A stretch of DNA of 64,000 nt from Streptomyces cacaoi (GTDB lineage: Bacteria; Actinomycetota; Actinomycetes; Streptomycetales; Streptomycetaceae): positions 1-64,000 of the forward strand of contig NZ_BJMM01000009.1 of the NCBI RefSeq assembly GCF_006539165.1, in the 5' to 3' direction. Shown piece by piece: positions 7,754 through 15,643 of this stretch (within the stretch, counting starts at the first letter, position 1; each line of letters begins with the position of its first letter). A program made the position numbers and the translations under genes. Under the pieces are notes generated by a model. That model was not told the DNA's origin. It ran no database searches and worked only from the letters and a program-made list of their open reading frames with translations.

Positions 7754-8413
7754 TCACCGCAGGACGACGAGCGGTTGTTCGCGTCCGGTGTGCAGCCGCC
7801 ACAACTCCCCTGCCACGTCGTCCGGTTCGTGCCGGGCGCCGGGGCCGACGGGGCCGACGATCGTCAGCTGCGCGACGTGCACGCCGCCGTCGGCGAGCGC
7901 GTCGTGGAGCATGCGCGTGTAGGCCGACTCGGCCGCGTAGGCCACGCCCGACACCGCACGGTCGCGGTGCGGTTCGACGGCGGCGCCGCCCGTGGTGAAC
8001 AGCAGGGTGCCGCGGCCCCGGCGGCGCATGTCCGGCACGACCGCGCGGACGACCGTGGCGGCGGCCACCACGCTCAGCGCCAGCGCGCTCCGCACGTCGG
8101 ACGGCGCGGTCTCCAGGACGGGCCTGATCCAGCCCAGGTCCGGCCGGGGGCTGAACAGCACCGCCTCGATCGGGCCGAGCCGCTCGCGCAGTGCGGCCAG
8201 CGCCCCGGTGAGCGCCTCCTCGTCGGTGACGTCCGCGGCTTCGGCCGCCGTGGTGAGACCCTCGGAGGCCGACGCGGCGGCGAGGCCCGCCAGGCGGTCG
8301 GTGTCGCGTGCGATCAGCCCGACCGGATGTCCCGCGCGGCCGAACCGCCGGGCCGCCGCGGCGCCCAGGCCGGGCCCGGCGCCGACCACGACGAACGCGC
8401 CCGCGCCGCTCAC
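7754..8413 (-). CDS. Short-chain dehydrogenase/reductase (atypical)
   Basis: 219 residues from GTG 8413, which overlaps the stop of the upstream SDR (GTGA), implying translational coupling. The N-terminus has a GAGPGLGAAAARRF dinucleotide loop and a VGLIARD segment that favours NADP. The active-site region reads AYAAESAYTRML, so the usual Tyr-x3-Lys is not present in its normal form; this may be a non-catalytic or divergent SDR. It ends convergent to the P-type ATPase. It likely works with, or on the product of, the SDR encoded just upstream. Confidence 0.75.
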   Translation of the reverse strand: MSGAGAFVVVGAGPGLGAAAARRFGRAGHPVGLIARDTDRLAGLAAASASEGLTTAAEAADVTDEEALTGALAALRERLGPIEAVLFSPRPDLGWIRPVLETAPSDVRSALALSVVAAATVVRAVVPDMRRRGRGTLLFTTGGAAVEPHRDRAVSGVAYAAESAYTRMLHDALADGGVHVAQLTIVGPVGPGARHEPDDVAGELWRLHTGREQPLVVLR

Positions 8414-9336
8414 CGCGCCGCCCCGTCGACGCTCACCGTCAGCGCCTCGTGGGCGTCGATCTCCTCGCGCAGCCGCTCCAGCCGGGCGCGGGCACCGGCG
8501 AGCGCGTCGGAGCCGAGCAGCAGCCGCAGCGGCGGCGCGTCGCTGTCCACGGCCGTGGCGAGGGCCGCGGCGGCGCGGTCCGGATCGCCGGGCTGCCGGC
8601 CGGAGACGGCGAGTGTGGCGTCGCGGCGCTTGCCGGCGGTCTGCTCGTAGTCGTCCAGGCGTACCGGCGACTGCCGCATGGACGTGCCCGCCCACTGGGT
8701 GCGCAGACCGCCCGGCTCGGCGATCGTCACCGCGATGCCCAGCGGGGCGAGTTCGGCGGCCAGCGACTCCGACAGCCCCTCCAGGGCGAACTTCGTGGCG
8801 TGGTAGTGGCCGGTCGCGGGGAAGGCGGCCAGGCCGCCGAAGGAGGAGATGTTGACGACGTGTCCCGAGCGGCGCGCCCGCATACCGGGCAGCGCGGCCT
8901 TCAGGACCGTCACCACGCCGTGCACGTTGGTGTCGTACAGCGCGCGGACCGCCGCGTCCTCGCCCTCCTCGACGGCGGCCAGATAGCCGTAGCCGGCGTT
9001 GTTGACCAGGACGTCGATGTGCCCGAAGGTCTGCTCGCACGCGTGGACAGCGGCCGTCACCGACGCCGGGTCGGTGACGTCCAGGCGCAGAGCCAGTGCG
9101 CGGTCACCGTGCGCGGCGGCGAGATCGCGCACCGCCGCGCGGTCCCGGGCGGTGACGGCGACGCGGTCGCCCCGCTCCAGTGCGTGTGCGGCCAGGGCGC
9201 GGCCCAGCCCCTGGGAACAGCCGGTGATCAGCCAGGTGCGTGCCCCGTTCCTGCCGTGGCGCACGTCGTGCTGCATCTCGTCGTGCGCGTCGCTGTGCAT
9301 GTCGTTGTGCTGGTCGCTGTGCCGGTCGTTGTGCAT
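8410..9336 (-). CDS. SDR oxidoreductase with His/Asp-rich N-terminal tail
   Basis: 308 residues if started at ATG 9336. It is a classical SDR: LITGCSQGLGRAL nucleotide loop, LVNNAGYG, and the catalytic ISS...YHATKFALE (Ser, Tyr-x3-Lys). The proposed start adds a tail of about 25 residues rich in His and Asp (HNDRHSDQHNDMHSDAHDE) before the fold begins. An ATG nearer the fold (MQHDVRHG) is an alternative, and no ideal ribosome site decides between them. It is divergent from an XRE/MmyB regulator at 9459, which probably controls it; such pairs are common in actinomycetes. The substrate is unknown. Confidence 0.82.
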   Translation of the reverse strand: MHNDRHSDQHNDMHSDAHDEMQHDVRHGRNGARTWLITGCSQGLGRALAAHALERGDRVAVTARDRAAVRDLAAAHGDRALALRLDVTDPASVTAAVHACEQTFGHIDVLVNNAGYGYLAAVEEGEDAAVRALYDTNVHGVVTVLKAALPGMRARRSGHVVNISSFGGLAAFPATGHYHATKFALEGLSESLAAELAPLGIAVTIAEPGGLRTQWAGTSMRQSPVRLDDYEQTAGKRRDATLAVSGRQPGDPDRAAAALATAVDSDAPPLRLLLGSDALAGARARLERLREEIDAHEALTVSVDGAAR

Positions 9337-9458
9337 GCCTCCATGACAGTTCCGGTCCGGGGGACGTGCCACACCCTGCTGAGGGTGGCCCTCGCAGGGC
9401 CTGCCTCGCCGGGGGACCGCCGCGGAGGGCACGGCGGTGCGCAGTACCGTGTGACCGG

Positions 9459-10265
9459 ATGGCACACGACGACAATCAGCTCGGTTCCTACCTGCGCAGC
9501 CGCAGGGAGAAGGTCGACGCCGCCTCCGCCGGCGTCGTCGGCCACACCCGGCGGCGGGTGAAGGGCCTGCGCCGCGAGGAACTGGCCCTGCTCGCCGGGC
9601 TCAGCCCCTCCTACTACGCCCGGATCGAGCAGGGCCGCGACCGGCGCCCCTCCCGCGAGATCCTCCAGGCGCTGGCCCAGGTGCTGCGCCTGGACGACAC
9701 CGAGCGCGCCTATCTGTGGTCCCTGGCGATGCCCTCGCTGGCCCCTGCGGAGGACGACCCGGAGGCCGTCCGCACCGTGCGGCCCGGGGTGCTGCACCTG
9801 CTGGAGAGGTGGGCCGATCTGCCCGCCTTCGTCGTCGGCCCCGGCCGGGACGTGCTGGCCGGCACCGCGCTCGCCGCCCGGGTCAACCCCGCGTGGAGCC
9901 CGGGGCACAACCTCGTCCGCTTCACCTTCCTCGATCCGCGTGCCCGCACGGTGTACCCGGAGTGGGACGCGATCGCCCTCCAGGCCGTCGCCGGTCTGCG
10001 CACCACCGCCGCCGCACGCCCCGGCGAACTCGACGCTCTGGTGGCGGAACTGCGTGAGCACAGCGGGACGTTCCGGTCCCTGTGGGACTCCCACGACGTG
10101 TACGAGCGCACGACGGGTGAGAAGCAGCTGCGCGTCGACGGCGTCGGCGTCCTCCGGCTCCGGTTCGAGACCTTCGCGCTCACCGGCCCCGAGGGGCACG
10201 TCCTGTATGTGTACTTCGCCCGGCCCGGCAGCCCGGACGACGAAGCCCTGCGCGGTCTCATCTGA
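9459..10265 (+). CDS. XRE-family regulator with MmyB-like ligand domain
   Basis: 268 residues from ATG 9459. Residues about 1-75 form the helix-turn-helix (LGSYLRSRREKVD, then RRVKGLRREELALLAGLSPSYYARIEQGRDRRPS), with the RREELA segment typical of this group. Residues about 100-265 match the MmyB-like PAS-type ligand-binding domain (LPAFVVGPGRDVLAGTALA, then NLVRFTFLDPRARTVYPEWD). MmyB is a pathway activator for methylenomycin, but most relatives are single repressors/activators of a divergent SDR, as seen here. It lies directly upstream of the cyclodipeptide synthase gene on the same strand, so a second role in controlling that cluster is possible. Confidence 0.9.
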   Translation: MAHDDNQLGSYLRSRREKVDAASAGVVGHTRRRVKGLRREELALLAGLSPSYYARIEQGRDRRPSREILQALAQVLRLDDTERAYLWSLAMPSLAPAEDDPEAVRTVRPGVLHLLERWADLPAFVVGPGRDVLAGTALAARVNPAWSPGHNLVRFTFLDPRARTVYPEWDAIALQAVAGLRTTAAARPGELDALVAELREHSGTFRSLWDSHDVYERTTGEKQLRVDGVGVLRLRFETFALTGPEGHVLYVYFARPGSPDDEALRGLI

Positions 10266-10653
10266 GAGCGTCCCCGAGCACCTGAGAGCCGTGGAGCGGG
10301 CCCGGCGGGCGGCCACGGACCGAACCGGCCCCGCCTCCTTGTGCGTTGACCACCCAATGTAGCGAATCATGCTGATCAACTGTGGAGAGTCGGCTGCGCG
10401 TGGGCCAAGGTGGGACGCGTTCGCGGGGCCCGGCCCCGCTCTCCAATTTCCCTCCCGAGGTGCCGATTTGATGCTGCCTCAGCGTGCCGAGGCGCGGCGG
10501 AACCGCCACGGAACCCCGCGGCGCACCGGCCCCGGCGCACCCCCTCCCGGTCACGTTGCGTATGTGTACGGGCAGGGCTGACGCCCGCGGCGCCTTGCTG
10601 TCCCACTCCTCTCCTCCGATGCGGACAACCCTCCGCGATTCCAAGGGAGTTTC
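10266..10653 (+). promoter_or_regulatory. 388-bp region upstream of the cyclodipeptide synthase
   Basis: I see no gene here. An AT-richer patch near 10340-10385 holds a TTGACC -35-like box (10346-10351) inside a long imperfect dyad, GTTGACCA (from 10345) against TGATCAAC (to 10380). If transcription starts there, the leader before the GTG is roughly 260 nt, long for a streptomycete. A clear ribosome site AAGGGAG precedes the GTG at 10654. Confidence 0.4.
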
Positions 10654-11379
10654 GTGAACACTTCCCTCGCTGCGGTGGCCGGCGACCACATCGTCGAGCC
10701 GTACAGCCCCAACTGCGAGCGGCTGCTCGAAGCGGCCGATCACCTGCTGATCGGGGTCAGTCCGGGGAACAGCTACTTCGGGATTCCCACCCTCACCCGG
10801 ATACTGACCTGGGCACACGCCACGTTCCGGCGGATCGACGTCATCGTCCCCGACCGTTCCCTGGCGGCCAACTACCGCGCCCAGGGCTACTCGGAACAGG
10901 TGGCGCACAAGAAGGCACGCACCGAGATCTCCAGCGTGCGGCGGCGGATCCGGCGTGCCTGGGAGCGCAGCGGCATCCCCGAGCACGAGCAGCGCACCCA
11001 TCTGCTGTCCGAGCTGGCCCTGCTGCCCGCCTACGAGAAGCTGCACCGGCGGGTGCGGGAAGCGCTCGCCTCCGACGAGCAGGTCTTCGACGTCTGCCAA
11101 CGGACGACCTCGCGGGCCGTGCCCGTCGCGGAGCAGACCGGCGAGGGCACGGGATCCGCGGCCGTCCCGGCCCCGGGCCCCCACCTCGCGCTGGACTATC
11201 TGATCGACGAGATGCCCTTCTTCATCGACACCCCGAGCATCCTCGGCGTCCCCTCCTCGCTGGTGAACTACCACATGCCGGTGCCGTTCGCCGGACTGCT
11301 CTACACCGGCGACGGCCCGCTGCGCGCGCCCTCCCACCAGGGCCTCATCCTGCTGCGGGACCGGGCGGCCGAACGCTGA
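10654..11379 (+). CDS. tRNA-dependent cyclodipeptide synthase
   Basis: 241 residues, the normal size for this family (AlbC is 239). It uses two aminoacyl-tRNAs to make a 2,5-diketopiperazine in the cytoplasm. The pocket motif LLIGVSPGNSYF carries the nucleophile Ser36 and Asn39. The basic alpha4 helix KKARTEISSVRRRIRRAW matches the tRNA-binding patch. YLIDE gives catalytic Tyr182 and Glu186, and NYHMPVPF gives Tyr206-His207, at the places of AlbC Ser37, Asn40, Tyr178, Glu182, Tyr202 and Gln203. His replaces the usual Gln. The start is GTG with AAGGGAG upstream. It heads a cluster with a P450 and an MFS exporter. The two amino acids incorporated cannot be predicted by eye. Confidence 0.93.
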   Translation: MNTSLAAVAGDHIVEPYSPNCERLLEAADHLLIGVSPGNSYFGIPTLTRILTWAHATFRRIDVIVPDRSLAANYRAQGYSEQVAHKKARTEISSVRRRIRRAWERSGIPEHEQRTHLLSELALLPAYEKLHRRVREALASDEQVFDVCQRTTSRAVPVAEQTGEGTGSAAVPAPGPHLALDYLIDEMPFFIDTPSILGVPSSLVNYHMPVPFAGLLYTGDGPLRAPSHQGLILLRDRAAER

Positions 11380-11470
11380 CGCGGCACGCCGACGCCCCTG
11401 CACCACGGCTCCGCGCCCGGCCTCCGGCGGGCGCGGAGCCGTCCCCGCCGCCCACGAAGGAGCCCACGCC

Positions 11471-12676
11471 GTGACCACCACCGCCACGCTGACCTACCCC
11501 TTCCACGACTGGAGCCAGGAACTCTCCCCGCGCTACGCGCAGTTGCGGGCGAGTGACGCCCCGGTCTGCCCCGTCGTCTCGGAGGGCACCGGCGACCCGC
11601 TCTGGCTCGTGACCCGTTACGCCACCGCCGTCAAGCTCCTGGAGGACTCGCGGTTCAGCTCGGAGGCCGCACAGGCGTCCGGCGCGCCCCGCCAGGAACC
11701 GGTCGAGCTGCGGGCGCCCGGCACCCGGGGCGACGCCATCGCGATGCTCCGCGAGGCCGGGCTGCGGTCCGTACTCGCCGACGGGCTCGGCCCCCGCGCC
11801 GTCCGCCGCCACCAGAAGTGGATCCACGAGTACGCCGAGACGCTGATCGGTGAACTGGTCGACCGCGAGGGGACGTTCGACCTCGCGCGCGAGTTCGCCG
11901 AGCCGCTCTCCTCGGCGGTGGTCTCCCGCACCCTGCTGGGAGAGCTGACATCCGACGAACGAGCCCGGCTCGTGGGCTGGGCCGACACCGGACTGCGGTT
12001 CTGCGGAGCCACACACGAGGAACAGGTGCGCGCCTTCACCGAGATGCACCGGTTCTTCCTGGAGCATGCGCGACGACTGGCCGCCGGGCCGGGCGAGCAC
12101 CTGCTCAAGCACATCGCCGAAGCACCCACCCCCGCGGGACCCCTCAGCGACGAGGCGCTGGCCGAGGCCGCCGAACTCCTCGTCGTCGCCGGCTTCCCGA
12201 CCTCGTCCGGATTCCTGTGCGGCGCGCTGATCACCCTGCTGCGGCACCCCGAGAGCGTCCAGGAACTGCACACGCACCCGGACCGGGTCCCCTCCGCCGT
12301 GGAGGAACTGCTGCGGCACACCCCCCTCGCCACCGGCGCGGCCAAGCGGATGGCCACCGAGGACCTGGAGCTCGACGGAGTGCGGATCGGGGCCGGGGAG
12401 GTGGTGATGGTCTCCTTCGAGGCCGTCAACCGCGACCCGGACGCCTTCGAGGACCCGGACCGCTTCCGGCCGGGACGCGAGGGACCGATGCACTTCGGGT
12501 TCGGCCGCGGCCGTCACACCTGCCCCGGCAACCGGCTGGCCCGCTGCCTCATCGAGGCGACGGTGCGCGCCGTGGCGTGCCACCCCGGGCTGCGGCTCGC
12601 CGTCGCCCCCGAGGAGATCCGCTGGCACGAAGGGCTCTTCTTCCGCCGTCCGCGGGCGCTTCCCGCCACCTGGTGA
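11471..12676 (+). CDS. Cytochrome P450, candidate diketopiperazine tailoring enzyme
   Basis: 401 residues from GTG 11471 with AAGGAG upstream. The heme loop is HFGFGRGRHTCPG with Cys351 as the axial ligand. The K helix has EELLRH (E-x-x-R). The I helix reads VVAGFPTSSGF, where AG-x-x-TS replaces the usual AG-x-[DE]-TT acid-alcohol pair, so the residue before Thr is Pro and the acid is missing. P450s beside cyclodipeptide synthases hydroxylate, couple or otherwise oxidise the ring or its side chains, and the atypical oxygen-activation motif is compatible with such unusual chemistry. No ferredoxin gene is adjacent. The role is inferred from position. Confidence 0.9.
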   Translation: MTTTATLTYPFHDWSQELSPRYAQLRASDAPVCPVVSEGTGDPLWLVTRYATAVKLLEDSRFSSEAAQASGAPRQEPVELRAPGTRGDAIAMLREAGLRSVLADGLGPRAVRRHQKWIHEYAETLIGELVDREGTFDLAREFAEPLSSAVVSRTLLGELTSDERARLVGWADTGLRFCGATHEEQVRAFTEMHRFFLEHARRLAAGPGEHLLKHIAEAPTPAGPLSDEALAEAAELLVVAGFPTSSGFLCGALITLLRHPESVQELHTHPDRVPSAVEELLRHTPLATGAAKRMATEDLELDGVRIGAGEVVMVSFEAVNRDPDAFEDPDRFRPGREGPMHFGFGRGRHTCPGNRLARCLIEATVRAVACHPGLRLAVAPEEIRWHEGLFFRRPRALPATW

Positions 12677-12694
12677 ACCGCCCCGAGGAGAACC

Positions 12695-14170
12695 ATGTCG
12701 ACGAAACCCCCTGCCGGGCAGCCCGCGACGGCGGAGGTGTCCGCCCCCGCTCGGCTGTCCAGGGACCGGGCGCTGCTCCTGGCCGTCCTGGTGACCGCCA
12801 CATTCACCATGATCCTCAACGAGACGATCATGAGCACGGCGCTGCCCCGGCTGATGGCCGACCTCCATCTCACCGCGTCCACCGCCCAGTGGCTGACGAC
12901 CGGGTTCACCCTCGTCATGGCGATCGTGGCGCCCACGACCGGCTTCCTGCTCCAACGCCTCGGCTCCCGTACGGTCTTCCTCGCCGGAACCGGCGCGTTC
13001 GCCGCCGGCACCCTGCTGGCCCTGCTGGCCCCGGGGTTCGAGGTGCTGATGGCCGCACGGGTGACACAGGCGTGCGGCACGGCCGTGATGCTGCCGCTGC
13101 TGACGACGACCATCGCCCGGATCGTGCCCGCCGCCCGGCTGGGCCAGTACCTGGGACTCGCCACGATCGCGGTGAGCTTCGCCCCCGCCGTGGGCCCGCC
13201 GTTGTCCGGGCTCATCGTCGACGCGCTCGGCTGGCGCGGCATCTTCCTGGTGCTGCTGCCGGTCGGGCTCGCGGCCCTCGTGCTCGGCGCCGCGAAGCTC
13301 CGCGACCACGACGCCCCGGAGCGGGTCGGGCTCGACGGCTGGTCGATCCCCCTGTGCGCCCTCGCCTTCGGCGGTCTGGTGCACGGGGCGGCCGCGCTCG
13401 GCGAGGGCCACGCCGTCGCTCCGCCGTGGCTCCTGGTGGCGGTCGGCGCGGTCGCGCTGGCCGCGTTCGTCGCACGGCAGGTCGCCCGCGAACGACGCGG
13501 CCACAGCCCGCTGTTGAACCTGCGCCCCTTCGCCCGCCGCCCGTTCGCGCTCGCCACGGCACTGCTGAGCCTGAGCGTGCTGGGGCAGGCCGGCTCGATG
13601 ATGCTGCTGCCGCTCCATCTCCAGGAGTCGCTCGGCGTCAGCACCCGCACGGCCGGGCTCCTGCTGCTGCCGGGGGGCCTCGCCCTGGCCCTTCTCGCGC
13701 CGCCCGTGGGCCGCCTCTGCGACCGGTTCGGCCCCCGCCCCCTGCTGCTGAGCGGCAGCGGGGTGCTCACCGCCTCGCTCGCCGGTCTCGGAGTGCTCGC
13801 CGGGCACGAGGTGTCGCTGCCCACCGTCGCTGCCGTCTATCTGGCGGTCAACACCGGCGTCATCTGCATCACGGGTGCGGCGATGTCGGCCGCCATGGGA
13901 TCCCTGCCCCCGTCCCTCCACCCGTACGGCAGTGCGACGTTGAGCACGCTGCAACCCCTCGTCGCCGCCCTCGCCACCGCCCTGTACATCAGCGTCATGT
14001 CGCGGGCCCGCGCCGCCGGGCTCGGCGACGGACTGGGCCCGGCGGCGGCCGGAGCCGCGGGCGCCCGGGCCGCGTTCCTCCTCGGCGCCCTCATCTCGTC
14101 CCTCGGTATCGCCCTGGCCTGCCTCTTCCGGCGCCCCGCGCCCACCACGGCGTCCGCCCCGGCGCACTGA
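12695..14170 (+). CDS. MFS transporter, DHA2-like 14-helix exporter
   Basis: 491 residues, starting 18 bp after the P450 with a GAGGAG ribosome site. It has about fourteen hydrophobic segments, with motif C-like and motif A-like stretches (RLMADLHLTASTAQWLTTGF; LQRLGSRTVFLAGTG) typical of EmrB/QacA drug exporters. It is the last gene of the cluster and is followed by a strong hairpin at 14182-14216. The likely job is export of, and self-resistance to, the modified cyclodipeptide. That is an inference from the operon. Confidence 0.88.
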   Translation: MSTKPPAGQPATAEVSAPARLSRDRALLLAVLVTATFTMILNETIMSTALPRLMADLHLTASTAQWLTTGFTLVMAIVAPTTGFLLQRLGSRTVFLAGTGAFAAGTLLALLAPGFEVLMAARVTQACGTAVMLPLLTTTIARIVPAARLGQYLGLATIAVSFAPAVGPPLSGLIVDALGWRGIFLVLLPVGLAALVLGAAKLRDHDAPERVGLDGWSIPLCALAFGGLVHGAAALGEGHAVAPPWLLVAVGAVALAAFVARQVARERRGHSPLLNLRPFARRPFALATALLSLSVLGQAGSMMLLPLHLQESLGVSTRTAGLLLLPGGLALALLAPPVGRLCDRFGPRPLLLSGSGVLTASLAGLGVLAGHEVSLPTVAAVYLAVNTGVICITGAAMSAAMGSLPPSLHPYGSATLSTLQPLVAALATALYISVMSRARAAGLGDGLGPAAAGAAGARAAFLLGALISSLGIALACLFRRPAPTTASAPAH

Positions 14171-14181
14171 CCGCACCGGCC

Positions 14182-14216
14182 GCCGGCTCCCCGGTCGCGT
14201 TCCCCGGGGAGCCGGC
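14182..14216 (+). terminator. Terminator hairpin after the cyclodipeptide cluster
   Basis: GCCGGCTCCCC (14182-14192) pairs perfectly with GGGGAGCCGGC (14206-14216) around a 13-nt loop. There is no U-tract, which is usual for streptomycete terminators. It marks the likely 3' end of the CDPS-P450-MFS transcript and separates it from the LLM oxidoreductase gene. Confidence 0.75.
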
Positions 14217-14374
14217 GCGGCCGGCCGTTCGGAGCCGCCCGGCAGGCCGTGCCCGGCGGACGGTCCCTCCCACCGACCGGGATCCGGGGCGGCACCGCCC
14301 CCGCCCGGCGCCGTATGTGTGGAGGCCGGCAGCCGTCGAGCACCCCGCCGGGTGCGGGAACCGGAGGGAACCGG

Positions 14375-15442
14375 ATGACCACTGCTCCGCACGCCGTACC
14401 GCCGCTCCGGCGGGACCTCGGGCTGGGGACGACGCCGCGGGTGGCCGAGACGGCCGTGGCCGCCGAACGGCGCGGCGTGGACAGGATCCTCGTGCCGGAG
14501 ACCGCCCAGGACCCCTTTCCCCCGCTGGCCGTCGCCGCCTCCCGCACAGAGACCGTCGAGGTGGCCACCGGCGTGGCCGTCGCCTTCGCACGTACGCCCA
14601 TGACCCTCGCCTCCAGCGCCTGGACGCTCCAGCAGCTCTCCGGGGGCCGGGCCGTGATCGGCCTGGGCTCGCAGGTGAAGGCGCACATCACCCGGCGGTT
14701 CTCCATGCCGTGGTCGAGCCGGGCCGCCCGGATGCGGGAGTTCGTCACCGCCGTCCGCACCATCTGGCACAGCTGGCAGACCGGTGAAGAGCTCGACTTC
14801 CGGGGCGAGTTCTACACCCACACGCTGATGAACCCGGCGTTCGACCCGGGGCCGCTGGAGCACGGCGCGCCCCGCGTCCTCGTCGCGGCCGTCGGAGCGC
14901 GGATGGCGGCCACGGCGGGGGCGGTCGGCGACGGTGTGATCTGCCATCCGTTCAATACCGTCCCGTACGTCACCGAACGGGTCGCGCCCGGCGTGCTGGC
15001 GGCCCGCGCCGCCGCGGAGGCCGACGGGATGCCGTGGACGGGCCCGTCCGCCCGGCCCTTCGAACGCGTCGGCACCGTGTTCACGGTGACCGGCCGCACC
15101 GAGGAGGAGTACCGGCACAGCCTCGCGGGCATCCGTGCGCGCCTCGCCTTCTACGGCTCGACCCCGGCGTACCGGCCGGTGCTGGAGCATCACGGATGGG
15201 GCGCGCTCCAGGGCGAGTTGGGCACGCTCGCGCGGCAGGGGCGCTGGCCGGAGATGGGGCGGCTGATCGACGACGAGGTGCTGAACGCCTTCGCCGTGGT
15301 CGCGGAGGACCCCGCCGAGGCGGGCCGCCGGGTCCGGGAGCGCTGCACCGGCGTCTACCACCGGGTGTCGGTGTCGCTCGCGGACGGCGCGGATCCGGCG
15401 CTCGCGCTGGACGTCCTCGACGGCGTCCGCGCCGACGGCTGA
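14375..15442 (+). CDS. LLM-class flavin oxidoreductase, F420-dependent type
   Basis: 355 residues from ATG 14375, preceded by GGAGGG. The fold is a luciferase-like TIM barrel: VATGVAVAFARTPMTLASSAWTLQQLSGGRAVIGLGSQ is the classic LLM signature, followed by HGAPRVLVAAVGARMA. The group usually uses F420 (TIGR03617-like subfamily) rather than FMN. It lies after the terminator of the CDPS cluster and before a FadR-type regulator and the acyl-CoA genes. It may therefore belong to the catabolic island, for example oxidising an alcohol or ketone substrate; membership in the CDPS cluster cannot be excluded. Confidence 0.85.
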   Translation: MTTAPHAVPPLRRDLGLGTTPRVAETAVAAERRGVDRILVPETAQDPFPPLAVAASRTETVEVATGVAVAFARTPMTLASSAWTLQQLSGGRAVIGLGSQVKAHITRRFSMPWSSRAARMREFVTAVRTIWHSWQTGEELDFRGEFYTHTLMNPAFDPGPLEHGAPRVLVAAVGARMAATAGAVGDGVICHPFNTVPYVTERVAPGVLAARAAAEADGMPWTGPSARPFERVGTVFTVTGRTEEEYRHSLAGIRARLAFYGSTPAYRPVLEHHGWGALQGELGTLARQGRWPEMGRLIDDEVLNAFAVVAEDPAEAGRRVRERCTGVYHRVSVSLADGADPALALDVLDGVRADG

Positions 15443-15530
15443 ACGGCCGCCGCCCGACGCCGTCCCCGGGGGATGAGGGGACTGATCCGGCCCGGTCCGA
15501 GGGCCGGATCGCGGCGGACCCCCGGCCGCC

Positions 15531-15560
15531 TATACTGGGCCGGGTAAAGAGTGCTCTCTA
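15531..15560 (+). promoter_or_regulatory. Promoter and candidate FadR operator (motif copy 1)
   Basis: A TATACT -10 box (15531-15536) is followed by AAAGAGTGCTCTCTA (15546-15560), an AGAG-TG-CTCT dyad lying just past the expected start site. It precedes the GntR gene at 15644, so autoregulation is likely. The same motif recurs at 16431, 16538, 19290 and 21761. Confidence 0.55.
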
Positions 15561-15643
15561 TCGGGACAGTTGCCGAGGGCGGCCGGGAGCGGCCCCGGAC
15601 TGCCGAGAGCAACGCGCCTCCCCGGACAGGACAGAGCCCGCCC

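Noticed and set aside
10369..10581. A 70-codon open frame in the CDPS leader
   Set aside because: No ribosome site, odd composition and no similarity to known leader peptides.
11345..15361. A 1338-codon minus-strand open frame across the CDPS cluster
   Set aside because: It is an antisense frame of P450, MFS and LLM genes whose domains are unmistakable. Its composition is Gly/Arg/Glu/Gln repeats without any fold.
14375..15442. LLM oxidoreductase as fourth gene of the cyclodipeptide cluster
   Set aside because: A perfect terminator lies between it and the MFS gene, and it has its own 200-bp leader. It fits better with the catabolic island, though this is not proven.
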